Shown here one piece after another: positions 1 to 9,024 of a stretch of DNA of 64,000 bases. Position numbers and translations under genes: made by a program. The notes below the pieces were generated by a model that made no database searches, had not been told where the DNA came from, and saw only the letters and a program-made list of their open reading frames with translations. Source of the DNA: Pseudomonas vanderleydeniana. Its GTDB lineage: Bacteria > Pseudomonadota > Gammaproteobacteria > Pseudomonadales > Pseudomonadaceae. The stretch is taken from contig NZ_CP077093.1 of NCBI RefSeq assembly GCF_014268755.2, positions 1,476,001 to 1,540,000 on the forward strand. The letters are read 5' to 3'. Numbering within the stretch: the first letter of the stretch is position 1; every line of letters starts with the position of its first letter.

Positions 1-1125
1 GATGTCTTCGAAGTGGCCACGAACCCTGAGATCGACGTCGTCGTAGAGTTGATGGGCGGCTATACCGTTGCCCGTGAGCTGGTACTCAAAGCGATCGAGA
101 ACGGCAAGCACGTGGTTACCGCGAACAAGGCGCTGATCGCCGTGCACGGTAACGAAATTTTCGCCAAGGCCCGTGAAAAGGGCGTGATCGTGGCCTTCGA
201 GGCCGCGGTGGCAGGCGGCATCCCGGTGATCAAGGCGATTCGCGAAGGCCTGTCGGCCAACCGGATCAACTGGGTCGCGGGCATCATCAACGGCACTGGC
301 AACTTCATCCTCACCGAAATGCGCGAGAAGGGCCGTACCTTCGAGGACGTATTGGTCGAGGCCCAGGCCCTGGGTTACGCCGAGGCCGATCCGACCTTCG
401 ACGTCGAGGGTATCGACGCTGCGCACAAGCTGACCATCCTGGCGTCCATCGCCTTCGGTATTCCGCTGCAGTTCGACAAGGCCTACACCGAGGGCATCAC
501 CAAGCTGACCACGGCGGACGTGAACTACGCCGAGGCCCTGGGCTATCGCATCAAGCACCTGGGCGTGGCGCGCAGCACCGCGGCCGGTATCGAGCTGCGG
601 GTGCACCCGACGCTGATCCCGGCCGATCGCCTGATCGCCAACGTCAACGGCGTGATGAACGCGGTCATGGTCAACGGCGATGCCGCCGGCTCGACCCTGT
701 TCTACGGTGCCGGTGCCGGCATGGAGCCGACCGCTTCCTCGGTGATCGCCGACCTGGTCGACGTGGTTCGCGCCATGACCTCCGATCCGGAGAACCGCGT
801 GCCGCACCTGGCCTTCCAGCCGGACTCGCTGTCGGCTCACCCGATCCTGCCGATCGAAGCCTGCGAGAGCTCGTACTACCTGCGTATCCAGGCCAAGGAC
901 CATCCGGGCGTGCTGGCCCAGGTGGCGAGCATCCTGTCCGAGCGCGGGATCAACATCGAGTCGATCATGCAGAAGGAAGTCGAGGAGCAGGATGGCCTGG
1001 TGCCGATGATCCTGCTGACCCACCGCGTGGTCGAACAACGCATCAACGATGCCATCGCGGCGCTGGAGGCCCTGCAGGGTGTGGTCGGCCCTGTCGTGCG
1101 GATCCGCGTCGAGCATTTGAACTGA
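1..1125 (+). CDS. hom: Homoserine dehydrogenase, 5' end outside window
   Basis: NADPH-dependent reduction of aspartate semialdehyde to homoserine, the branch point to threonine and methionine. The frame is already open at base 1, so the first part of the gene (most of the nucleotide-binding Rossmann region) lies upstream; about 374 residues are visible. The early part contains the conserved stretch VVTANKALIA, followed by the catalytic homoserine dehydrogenase domain with INGTGNFILTEM. A C-terminal ACT domain begins near YYLRIQAKDHPGVLAQ, which in this family mediates feedback control by threonine. thrC follows 31 bases downstream on the same strand, giving the usual Pseudomonas hom-thrC pair. 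Identification is secure; only the start is missing. Confidence 0.97.
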   Translation, partial: DVFEVATNPEIDVVVELMGGYTVARELVLKAIENGKHVVTANKALIAVHGNEIFAKAREKGVIVAFEAAVAGGIPVIKAIREGLSANRINWVAGIINGTGNFILTEMREKGRTFEDVLVEAQALGYAEADPTFDVEGIDAAHKLTILASIAFGIPLQFDKAYTEGITKLTTADVNYAEALGYRIKHLGVARSTAAGIELRVHPTLIPADRLIANVNGVMNAVMVNGDAAGSTLFYGAGAGMEPTASSVIADLVDVVRAMTSDPENRVPHLAFQPDSLSAHPILPIEACESSYYLRIQAKDHPGVLAQVASILSERGINIESIMQKEVEEQDGLVPMILLTHRVVEQRINDAIAALEALQGVVGPVVRIRVEHLN

Positions 1126-1156
1126 GTCGACGTCGTCGACTGGAGAGGAATTTTTC

Positions 1157-2566
1157 ATGCGTTACATCAGTACCCGCGGCCAGGCGCCCGCGCTGAACTT
1201 CGAAGACGTGCTGCTGGCCGGCCTGGCCAGCGATGGCGGCCTGTACGTGCCGGAGAACCTGCCACGCTTCACCCAGGAGGAGATCGCTTCCTGGGCCGGC
1301 CTGCCGTACCACGAGCTGGCGTTCCGGGTCATGCGCCCGTTCGTCACTGGCAGCATTCCCGATGCGGACTTCAAGAAGATCCTCGAGGAAACCTACGCTG
1401 TCTTCGCCCATAACGCCGTGGCGCCCCTGCGCCAGCTGAACGGTAACGAGTGGGTGCTCGAGCTGTTCCACGGCCCGACCCTGGCCTTCAAGGACTTCGC
1501 CCTGCAACTGCTGGGTCGCCTGCTCGACTACGTGCTGGCCAAACGCGGCGAGCGCGTGGTGATCATCGGCGCGACCTCCGGTGACACCGGCTCGGCGGCG
1601 ATCGAAGGCTGCAAGCACTGCGAGAACGTCGACATCTTCATCCTGCACCCGCACAACCGGGTGTCGGAGGTGCAGCGCCGGCAGATGACCACCATCTTCG
1701 GCGAGAACATCCACAACATCGCCGTCGAAGGCAACTTCGACGACTGCCAGGAGATGGTCAAGAACAGCTTCGCCGACCAGAGCTTCCTCAAGGGCACGCG
1801 CCTGGTTGCGGTGAACTCGATCAACTGGGCGCGGATCATGGCCCAGATCGTCTACTACTTCCACGCGGCGCTGCAGTTGGGTGGCCCGGCACGTTCGGTG
1901 TCGTTCTCGGTGCCAACCGGCAACTTCGGCGATATCTTCGCCGGGTATCTGGCGCGCAACATGGGCCTGCCGATCAATCAACTGATCGTCGCGACCAACC
2001 GCAACGACATCCTGCACCGCTTCATGAGCGGCAACCAGTACGTCAAGGAAACCCTGCATGCGACGCTGTCGCCGTCCATGGACATCATGGTCTCGTCGAA
2101 CTTCGAGCGCCTGCTGTTCGATCTGCACGGTCGCAATGGCGCGGCCATCGCCGGCCTGATGGACACCTTCAAGCAGGGTGGTGGTTTCAGCGTCGACCAG
2201 GACCGCTGGACCGAGGCGCGCAAGCTGTTCGATTCGCTGGCGGTGGACGATGCGCAAACCTGCGAGACCATTGCCGAAGTCTTTGCCCAGACTGGCGAAG
2301 TGCTCGACCCGCATACCGCCATCGGCGTCAAGGCGGCTCGCGAGTGCCGCCGTAGCCTGGATACCCCGATGGTGATCCTGGGTACTGCGCATCCGGTCAA
2401 GTTCCCTGAGGCAGTTGAGAAAGCCGGTGTAGGAAAAGCGCTTGAACTACCTGCACACCTTTCGGATTTGTTTGAAAGGGAAGAGCGCTGCACCGTTCTG
2501 GCCAATGACCTGAAAGTCATGCAGGCCTTTGTCAGCCAGCACGGCAACCGCGGCAAGCCGCTCTGA
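1157..2566 (+). CDS. thrC: Threonine synthase
   Basis: PLP-dependent enzyme converting O-phosphohomoserine to threonine. The 469 residues match the long (type 2) threonine synthases of gammaproteobacteria. The PLP lysine is expected at K112 in HGPTLAFKDFALQLLG. The phosphate-binding ATSGDTGSAA motif and the SVPTGNFGDIFAGYLA motif are both present. A strong ribosome binding site (GGAGAGGAA) precedes the ATG. It lies just behind hom and ahead of a clear terminator, so the two genes probably share a transcript. Confidence 0.98.
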   Translation: MRYISTRGQAPALNFEDVLLAGLASDGGLYVPENLPRFTQEEIASWAGLPYHELAFRVMRPFVTGSIPDADFKKILEETYAVFAHNAVAPLRQLNGNEWVLELFHGPTLAFKDFALQLLGRLLDYVLAKRGERVVIIGATSGDTGSAAIEGCKHCENVDIFILHPHNRVSEVQRRQMTTIFGENIHNIAVEGNFDDCQEMVKNSFADQSFLKGTRLVAVNSINWARIMAQIVYYFHAALQLGGPARSVSFSVPTGNFGDIFAGYLARNMGLPINQLIVATNRNDILHRFMSGNQYVKETLHATLSPSMDIMVSSNFERLLFDLHGRNGAAIAGLMDTFKQGGGFSVDQDRWTEARKLFDSLAVDDAQTCETIAEVFAQTGEVLDPHTAIGVKAARECRRSLDTPMVILGTAHPVKFPEAVEKAGVGKALELPAHLSDLFEREERCTVLANDLKVMQAFVSQHGNRGKPL

Positions 2567-2590
2567 CCGACTAGAACGGTCACACTTTAG

Positions 2591-2619
2591 AGCCCGCCCC
2601 TTGGCGGGCTTTATCGTTT
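2591..2619 (+). terminator. Rho-independent terminator of hom-thrC
   Basis: An 8-bp perfect GC-rich stem (AGCCCGCC / GGCGGGCT) with a four-base loop lies 25 bases after the thrC stop and is followed by a T-rich run. Confidence 0.85.
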
Positions 2620-2683
2620 TTGCATGCCAAACTTTCCCCCCTGTTTTTCATTCCCATCGAATCAAGGGGGCGGGTAGTTCGTC

Positions 2684-5600
2684 ATGGCGCTTGCAGGGAG
2701 ATCGATCCATTTCATTCTGGCGTGGCTGTCCTGGGTGGCGCTGGCGAGCCTGCCAAGCCCGCTGATGGCCGCCCAGGACCTGCCCTTCAATCTGCCCGCG
2801 TCGTTCGTCGAGCTGCCCCGGCTGCCCCTCAGCGCAGACGAGCGGCGTTGGTTGGGAAAGGACCGCCGGCTCCGGGTGGGCATCTCGGTCGCCGACTACG
2901 AGCCCGTTGATATCACCAGCGACCGCAATCGCTATCAGGGGATCAGTGCCGATTACGTGGGCCTGATCCGCGATCGGCTCGGGGTGCAGGTGGAAGTGCT
3001 GGGGTTCGTCGAGCGGGACCAGGCCGTGGAGGCGCTGCTCAATGGGCATATCGACGTGCTGACCAGTGCCAACGGCTTCGAGCGGGGTTTTGCCGAGCTG
3101 GCCTTCTCCAGCGAATACATGCCTGACCGTTCGGTCGTCGTCAGCCGCAGCGAGACCCCGGATCCTGACGACCTGCGCGGGCGCAAGGTGCTCCTGCTGG
3201 AAGGCTACGCCGATGCCGCGGTGGTACATGCCACCTATCCCCAGAGCAGGATCATCCTTGCACCGACCCTCTACAGCGCGCTGGAAGCGCTGCTGCAGGG
3301 CGAGGTCGATGCCTTCATCGGCAACGAGGTCATTGTCAGGGCCTACAAGACCATACGGCCCTACATGGGGCTGCAGATCCGCGGGCAGAGTGCCTTGCCG
3401 CCGGTTGGTTTCGCCTTCGCCACGCGCCAGTCGGAGCCGGTCCTCGGCGGCCTGATCCAGCGCGCGCTGGACAGCCTCGACGAAGCCGTGCGCCGGGAGA
3501 TCCTGGCCCGCTGGACCACCGGTTTCGGCTCGGACATCACCCAGCCGCGAGTCAACCTGACAGCGGCGGAGCGGGCCTGGATCGACAACCATCCGCGGGT
3601 GACGGTAGCCGCCCAGCAGTACCCGCCATACATCTACAAGGATTTCCATAACCGCTGGGTCGGCCTCAATGCCGATTTGCTGGCACGGATTTCCCGCATG
3701 ACCGGGTTGCAGTTCGTCTTCGACGAGAGTTTTTCCACGGCGCAGACCCTGGCGATGCTCAAGGAGGGGCGGGCGTTGATGAACGGTTCGCTGGCAGAGA
3801 GCCCTGAGCGCAAGGCTTTCCTGAATTTCACCTACGCCTTTGGCGGCAGTTCCTGGGTCTTTGTCGTGCCGAGCGATGCCCCGCCGCTAGGTTCGTTCCG
3901 GCAACTGGCCGGCCGGGTACTGGCGCTGCCCGAGGAGCATGCGTTGCAGGCCATGATTCGCCGGGAATACCCGGAGGTCGTGTTGCGTGGCGTCAGGACC
4001 CAGGAGGAGGCCCGGTGGCTGGTTGAGAACGGCGCGGCGGCGGCAACCATCCAGAGCGATGCCCTGGCCTATCTGCATCCCCCGGGCCGATTGAAGGTCG
4101 GGCGCAGTGTGGAAGGGCTGTGGTCGGCGGACAGCTTCTCGGTGGTCAAGACCTCCCCGGAACTGCTCGGCATCCTCAACAAGTCGCTGGAGGCCTTTCC
4201 CGTTGCGGAGCTGCGGGCGTTGCGCATCAAGTGGCTGGGGGCCGTTCCGGTCGCACCGCCTCCATCGGTCTGGAAACGGGTACCGCGCTGGGTCTATGGG
4301 CTGGGCACGGCCCTGTTGGTGCTGGGCGTCGTCTCGCTGACCTGGAACCGTCGGCTGAATGTGCAGATCCGCCAGCGGCGCCAGGCCGAACGCGAACTCA
4401 GCGACCAGTTGGCGTTCCAGCGTGCGTTGCTCGACGGCATTCCCGACCCGATCTTCGTGCGCGACCTGCAGGGACGGCTGATCAGTTGCAATCGCAGTTA
4501 TGAGCAACGCCTGTCGACGACACTGGAGCAGGTCCGCGGGCGGCGGGTTACCGAGGAGGGGTTGTTGCTGCCCAGGGTTGCCCAGGAGCTGCACGACGAC
4601 TTCCTGCTGTTGCTGGAGCAGCAGCGACCGCTGTTCAGGGACCGCCAGCTGGAATTTGCCGAGGGCAGCATCGATGTCTACCTGTGGATGGTGCCGTTCC
4701 ATTCGGCGGGTGCACAGTTGCAGGGGCTGCTGGGGGGCTGGATCGATATCACCGAACGCAAGCAGCTCGAGGCACAGCTGACCGAGGCCCGCCGGCAGGC
4801 CGAGCGGGCCAGCCAGGCCAAGAGTGCGTTCCTGGCCACCATGAGTCACGAGATACGCACGCCCATGGGCGCGATCATCGGCCTGCTTGAGGTCGAGCGC
4901 GAGCAGGCGCTGGCCCGTGGCCAGGTGTTCCCGCAGGGGTTGCAGGTGGCCTATCAGTCGGCCCGGGAACTGACCGCCCTGATCGGTGACAGCCTGGACC
5001 TGGCGAAGATCGAGGCTGGCGGCATGCGCCTGGTGTTGCAGCCGACCGACCTGAGGGCCTTCCTCGAAGCGGTCGTGCAACTGTTCGACGCCCTGGCCCG
5101 GGAGAAGGGCATCGTCCTCGGCCTGGATATCGATCCGTTGCTCGCGGGCCTGTATCGGCTTGATCCACTGCGCCTGCGGCAGGTCCTGCATAACCTGATC
5201 GGCAATGCCTTGAAGTTCACCACCCGGGGTTTTGTCCGTGTTCGGGTCCTGTGCCTTGCGCAAGCGCTGGACAGCGACCATCTGTGCCTCGATATCGAGG
5301 ACTCCGGCAAGGGCATTGGTCCCGAGCAGCAGGCAATCCTGTTCGCGCCCTTCGTGCAGGCCCGTGACGAGGCCGATGGGGAACATCAAGGCACCGGCCT
5401 GGGCCTGAGCATCTGCAAGCAACTGGTGCAGTTGATGGAGGGTTCCATCGAGCTCGAAAGCCAGCCAGGCCAAGGCACCCGGGTGCGCATCGAACTGGTG
5501 CTCAGGCGCGAGGGGCAACCGTCGCCAACGACGGCGCTGGAGCGTGCCAGGTTTCAATTGCCGAGCCTGGACGTGCTGATCGTCGATGACCTGTCCGCCA

Positions 5601-6286
5601 ACCGCCTGGTGCTGCAGCAGCAGCTCGGCTTCCTCGGCCAGCGCGTGGAGGCTTGCCAGACGGCGCAGGCGGCCCTGCAAGTTTGGCAAGGCCGGCGTTT
5701 CGACCTGGTCATCAGTGATTGCAACATGCCCGGCATGAATGGCTACCAATTGGCCCGGGCGTTGCGCCAGATCGAGGCTGCGGAGCAACGGGCCGCCTGC
5801 CTGATCGTCGGTTGCACGGCCAATGCCATGAGCGATGAGCGCCAACGTTGCCAGGAGGCCGGGATGAACGACCTGCTGGTCAAGCCGGTGCTGCTCGACG
5901 ACCTGGCTCGTCTGCTGGGGCAGGTCGCCCCTGCGGAGCGCTCTTTCAATCTCCAGACGCTCGTCGACATGACCCAGGCCGATGCCGGTGTGCTGCAGCA
6001 CATGTTGCTGGAACTGTGGAAGAACCTGCGGGATGAGTATTGCGAGCTGGAGGCCAGGAGTGGCCAGGATGACTGGGACGGCATGGCCGCCTGTGTCCAT
6101 CGCCTCAAGGGGATTGCCTGTCTGGTCGATGCCCTGGCCCTGGCGCAGGCCTGTGCGAACATGGACGACTGCGTGCGTCGGCGGCAGGTCGAGCACCTGT
6201 CCGCCAACGGGCAGGCGCTCAAGGGGGTGATCGAACGGATGCTCGCCGAGATCGAGCCGAACCTGCAGGAAAAACCGGCACTTTAG
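2684..6286 (+). CDS. BvgS/RocS1-like hybrid sensor histidine kinase
   Basis: A 1200-residue inner-membrane unorthodox kinase. Order of parts: signal/anchor segment (about 1-30), two periplasmic solute-binding (SBP_bac_3) domains (about 50-285 and 295-510), a transmembrane helix (about 530-552, VYGLGTALLVLGVVSL), a PAS domain (about 575-695), and a HisKA domain with H722 in MSHEIRTPMGAIIG. These are followed by an ATPase domain (HNLIGNALKFT, DSGKGIG, GTGLGLSIC), a receiver domain with D1012 in VISDCNMPGMNG, and a C-terminal Hpt domain with H1139 in VHRLKGIACL. All phosphorelay residues are present. The architecture and the receiver-EAL gene just downstream, with a LuxR-type regulator facing it, match the RocS1-RocR-RocA1 (Sad) system of P. 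aeruginosa, which controls fimbriae and biofilm. The ligand is unknown. Orthology is inferred from architecture and neighbours. Confidence 0.9.
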   Translation: MALAGRSIHFILAWLSWVALASLPSPLMAAQDLPFNLPASFVELPRLPLSADERRWLGKDRRLRVGISVADYEPVDITSDRNRYQGISADYVGLIRDRLGVQVEVLGFVERDQAVEALLNGHIDVLTSANGFERGFAELAFSSEYMPDRSVVVSRSETPDPDDLRGRKVLLLEGYADAAVVHATYPQSRIILAPTLYSALEALLQGEVDAFIGNEVIVRAYKTIRPYMGLQIRGQSALPPVGFAFATRQSEPVLGGLIQRALDSLDEAVRREILARWTTGFGSDITQPRVNLTAAERAWIDNHPRVTVAAQQYPPYIYKDFHNRWVGLNADLLARISRMTGLQFVFDESFSTAQTLAMLKEGRALMNGSLAESPERKAFLNFTYAFGGSSWVFVVPSDAPPLGSFRQLAGRVLALPEEHALQAMIRREYPEVVLRGVRTQEEARWLVENGAAAATIQSDALAYLHPPGRLKVGRSVEGLWSADSFSVVKTSPELLGILNKSLEAFPVAELRALRIKWLGAVPVAPPPSVWKRVPRWVYGLGTALLVLGVVSLTWNRRLNVQIRQRRQAERELSDQLAFQRALLDGIPDPIFVRDLQGRLISCNRSYEQRLSTTLEQVRGRRVTEEGLLLPRVAQELHDDFLLLLEQQRPLFRDRQLEFAEGSIDVYLWMVPFHSAGAQLQGLLGGWIDITERKQLEAQLTEARRQAERASQAKSAFLATMSHEIRTPMGAIIGLLEVEREQALARGQVFPQGLQVAYQSARELTALIGDSLDLAKIEAGGMRLVLQPTDLRAFLEAVVQLFDALAREKGIVLGLDIDPLLAGLYRLDPLRLRQVLHNLIGNALKFTTRGFVRVRVLCLAQALDSDHLCLDIEDSGKGIGPEQQAILFAPFVQARDEADGEHQGTGLGLSICKQLVQLMEGSIELESQPGQGTRVRIELVLRREGQPSPTTALERARFQLPSLDVLIVDDLSANRLVLQQQLGFLGQRVEACQTAQAALQVWQGRRFDLVISDCNMPGMNGYQLARALRQIEAAEQRAACLIVGCTANAMSDERQRCQEAGMNDLLVKPVLLDDLARLLGQVAPAERSFNLQTLVDMTQADAGVLQHMLLELWKNLRDEYCELEARSGQDDWDGMAACVHRLKGIACLVDALALAQACANMDDCVRRRQVEHLSANGQALKGVIERMLAEIEPNLQEKPAL

Positions 6287-6373
6287 GACTTGTCCTATGG
6301 GGAATGTCGATGCAGGTGGCTAAGGTGGAAGGCCGATGCGGATAACCACCGCTGCCACCTGCGGAGAACATCG

Positions 6374-7612
6374 ATGCGTGCGCTCAGGATCCTGATTCTG
6401 GAAGACAATCCCTTTCAACTGATGGCGTTGCACCAGATGCTCAACGCCAACGGCGTCTTCGATGTCCTCACTGCCGAGAGCGTCGAGAGCGCCCGCCAGT
6501 CACTGGCCAACCGGGGGCCGATCGACATTGCCATCTGCGACCTGCACCTGGAGGAGGGGGATGGTCTGGAGCTGATCCGCCACCTGGCGGAAAACCGCGA
6601 GGCCCAGGCGCTGATCATCCTCAGCAGCCTCGAGACGGAACTGCGCGAAGGCGCCGCGCACATGGCCCGGCAGCAGGGACTGCACGTCCTGGGCTGCCTG
6701 CTCAAGCCCGCTTCGGCCGCGATCCTTGGCGACCTGCTGGCGACCTATCAGCACCGTTTCGGTCGCCAGCGTCCGGGGCTGCCATTGGCGCAGGTGTGTG
6801 AACTGCTTTCGCTGCACGAACTTCAGGCTGGCGCCGGCGCAGGGGCGATCAGGCAGCATTGCGAGGCCTTCTTCCAGCCCAAGGTGAGCTGCGACGGTCG
6901 CGTGCAGGGTGTCGAGGCGCTGGCCCGCTGGCAACATCCGGAGCAGGGCATGCTGCTCCCTGAAACGTTCATCCCGGTACTCGAGTATGCCGGGCTTTCC
7001 CAGGACCTCACCTGGCACATGCTCGAGCAGGCCGTGCGCCTTTCGCTGGAGGTGTACCTGGGGACCGACCGCTATTTGCCGGTGACGGTGAACATCCCCG
7101 GGCTGATGATCGAGCAGGTGGATTTCGCCGGTCGCCTGGGTGAGCTGCTGGCCCGCTTCGAGCTGCCTGCTCGGTGGCTGACCCTGGAAGTGATCGACGG
7201 TACCGACTGCACCAGCGACGCGGCCCAGGCAGAAGGGCTGCTGCGTTTGCGCATGCTCGGTTGCCAGTTGTCGATCGGCGATTTCGGTGTAGCCAATGCC
7301 GGGCTGCAGCGGCTGCTCGAATTGCCGTTCTCGGAATTGAGGATCGCCCCGCGTTTCGTCAGCGGCATGGCATTGGACTCTCGCAAGCGTTCGATCGTCG
7401 CCGGGGTACTGGGCATGGCCAAGGGCATGGGGTTACGGGCGGTCATCACTGGGATCGAAACCGACGAGGAACATCGGCTGGTCCAGGAGCTGGGCGATGT
7501 GCTGGTCCAGGGGCGGTTCATTGCCGCCCCGATGAGCCGCGCCGAACTGTTGCCCTGGCTGCATACGGCTGGGCTCGCCAATACGCTCGAGCGTGAACGG
7601 CAACCGGGCTAG
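6374..7612 (+). CDS. Receiver-EAL protein (RocR-like) with degenerate EAL site
   Basis: A 412-residue cytoplasmic protein. It has an N-terminal receiver domain (about 1-125; acceptor D56 in ICDLHLEEGDG; LLKPAS supplies the conserved lysine) and an EAL-family domain (about 160-405). RocR of P. aeruginosa is an active c-di-GMP phosphodiesterase. Here E181 (VEALARW), N240, E272 and Q379 are kept. However, the first Asp of the DDFG motif is Gly (G302 in IGDFG), the LKID lysine and Asp are R323 and A325, and the Glu of AEGVE is T359 (ITGIET). Catalysis is therefore doubtful; the domain may act as a ligand-binding or protein-interaction module. The start at 6374 is chosen because the protein then begins directly with the receiver fold (MRALRILILEDN); an in-frame start 84 bases upstream adds an unrelated basic leader. 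It follows the sensor gene by 87 bases and overlaps the end of the facing regulator gene. Confidence 0.88.
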   Translation: MRALRILILEDNPFQLMALHQMLNANGVFDVLTAESVESARQSLANRGPIDIAICDLHLEEGDGLELIRHLAENREAQALIILSSLETELREGAAHMARQQGLHVLGCLLKPASAAILGDLLATYQHRFGRQRPGLPLAQVCELLSLHELQAGAGAGAIRQHCEAFFQPKVSCDGRVQGVEALARWQHPEQGMLLPETFIPVLEYAGLSQDLTWHMLEQAVRLSLEVYLGTDRYLPVTVNIPGLMIEQVDFAGRLGELLARFELPARWLTLEVIDGTDCTSDAAQAEGLLRLRMLGCQLSIGDFGVANAGLQRLLELPFSELRIAPRFVSGMALDSRKRSIVAGVLGMAKGMGLRAVITGIETDEEHRLVQELGDVLVQGRFIAAPMSRAELLPWLHTAGLANTLERERQPG

Positions 7613-8271
7613 GACAGTCCCTGTTCCTGCAGGTACAGAAACAGCGCGGCATCGTTGGGCAGCCCAAGCTTGCGCATTGCACTGATCTTCTGGGCACTGA
7701 CGGTCTGCTTGCTACGGCACAGTCGCGCGGCGATCTCGCCGACCGTGCGTCCGGCCGCCAGCAGGCGGGTGACTTCCAGTTCCCGTGGCGACAACTGTTC
7801 CCGGTCGCCCAGCCGGTGCGTGCCGACTTCCCCGGCCAGCGCCAGGGTCTGGCGCACGGAATCGGCCACGAACACCTTGCCCTGGCGGACATGCCGGATC
7901 GCCATCGGCAGTTCATTCGCCAGGCTGGCCTTGCTCAGCAGGCCCCTGACCCCCTGGTCGAGGATGCAGCGCAACAGCCCGGCATTGTTGAGCATGGTGA
8001 CGACCACGATTGGCAACGCCGGGTGGCTACGCTGCAGGGCTTCGATCATCCTCAGGCCGTCATTGCGGTCCGTGGTCGGCATCATGAAATCGGTGACGAG
8101 GGCATCGCAGGGGGTGTTGTCGAGCCGTTCGAAAAGCTCCCCGGGGGTGCTCGCTTCGCCTACGACGCACAGCGTCGACTCCCGCTCGATGACGGCGCGC
8201 AAGCCGATCAGGAAAATCGGATGATCATCGGCCAGGACGATCCTCAATGGCGTGTGTGGCGACGAACTCAA
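7609..8271 (-). CDS. NarL/LuxR-family response regulator (RocA/BvgA-like)
   Basis: DNA-binding response regulator of about 220 residues: receiver domain (RIVLADDHPIF; acceptor D61 in VTDFMMP; lysine in LLSKAS) and a LuxR-type helix-turn-helix (LSPRELEVTRLLAAG onward). It is the likely output partner of the neighbouring hybrid sensor, competing with or complementing the receiver-EAL protein; in the P. aeruginosa Roc system the equivalent regulator activates cup fimbrial genes. A TTG start at 8271 is preferred because GGAGA sits six bases upstream. A TTG at 8316 would add 15 residues but has no visible ribosome binding site. It is convergent with the EAL gene, and the last four bases overlap. 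Confidence 0.88.
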   Translation of the reverse strand: MSSSPHTPLRIVLADDHPIFLIGLRAVIERESTLCVVGEASTPGELFERLDNTPCDALVTDFMMPTTDRNDGLRMIEALQRSHPALPIVVVTMLNNAGLLRCILDQGVRGLLSKASLANELPMAIRHVRQGKVFVADSVRQTLALAGEVGTHRLGDREQLSPRELEVTRLLAAGRTVGEIAARLCRSKQTVSAQKISAMRKLGLPNDAALFLYLQEQGLS

Positions 8272-8580
8272 GACAGGTCTCCGGTGGGCGCGAGCGGCGA
8301 AGCGGATGAAAATCAAGCAAAAAAGAACAGATGCTTCGGCTCATGTCTGTGAGTAAAGCCGATGTTGCCTGTAGTAAAAATCTAAAAACCACTGATCTGA
8401 TTCTAGGCATGCTTTTCCCGCTGTTTTTTCCTTGTCATCTTTCTGGTTCATGTTCAGGAGACGTCGATCCGTTCGCTGGCGCCGGGAGGGCCCCGCGAAC
8501 TTTCTTCCCTGACTGGTGGTCACTGACTCCAGGCACCTTGTTTTCGACCTTTCGGGTTTTGACTATTGAGTGGTGATCGA
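8272..8580. other. Non-coding divergent region
   Basis: About 300 bases between the leftward response regulator and the rightward DUF3509 gene. It is noticeably more AT-rich than its neighbours around 8310-8440, as expected of a divergent promoter region. No convincing gene, palindrome or terminator was seen. Confidence 0.5.
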
Positions 8581-8862
8581 ATGGAAAGTATCAGCCTGTT
8601 GCTCAGTGAGGCGCTGAGCCCGTATGCCGTTACCCTGACTCCCTCTGGCGGGCACGGCGAGTGCGTGGTGAGCGTGAGTGGTATTGCCGGCACGCTGCTG
8701 GTGGAACGTGAAGTCAATCAGGCGCAACTGACCGACAAGCGCCTGCTCACGGATGTGGTCGATGGCCTGCATCGTGATCTGCGAATTGCCGAGGGCCGCC
8801 TGGAGCCCTGCGTGATTGCCGCCCTGCGTAACGCCGCAGAGCATCGGGGCGCCAGCCTCTAG
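8581..8862 (+). CDS. DUF3509 domain protein
   Basis: A 93-residue protein beginning MESISLLLSEALSPY, which resembles the small DUF3509 family found almost only in Pseudomonas. It is soluble, with no signal peptide or membrane segment. It seems to be mainly one mixed alpha/beta domain ending in a basic helix. The ATG at 8581 is chosen over an upstream in-frame TTG because family members begin at this methionine. The function of the family is unknown. The gene stands alone, with a terminator about 110 bases downstream. Confidence 0.8.
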   Translation: MESISLLLSEALSPYAVTLTPSGGHGECVVSVSGIAGTLLVEREVNQAQLTDKRLLTDVVDGLHRDLRIAEGRLEPCVIAALRNAAEHRGASL

Positions 8863-8974
8863 AATTTTTTTGGAACCTTCCTTCCCGAAGCGCTGTCAGA
8901 ATTTATAACGGCAAGAGCAGGCATTGTGCTCCGGTGGTTGTGGCTTGTCGTACTGGTCTTTGTAGGCCATGTTT

Positions 8975-9012
8975 AACCCCGAGTCGTCTCCCCACTTCTC
9001 GGGGTTTCTTTT
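8975..9012 (+). terminator. Rho-independent terminator
   Basis: A nine-base stem (AACCCCGAG / CTCGGGGTT) with a 14-base loop, followed by TCTTTT. It ends transcripts from the DUF3509 side. It also faces the leftward gene whose stop lies 13 bases further on. Confidence 0.8.
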
Positions 9013-9024
9013 GCCCGGAATTCG

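Noticed and set aside
1043..2392. Long minus-strand open frame opposite thrC
   Set aside because: It is a GC-driven shadow of thrC; its product is rich in Arg/His/Gln with no domain, and thrC is certain.
3887..6196. A 769-codon minus-strand open frame opposite the hybrid sensor
   Set aside because: Composition is Gln/His/Leu-rich without motifs; every conserved kinase motif is on the plus strand.
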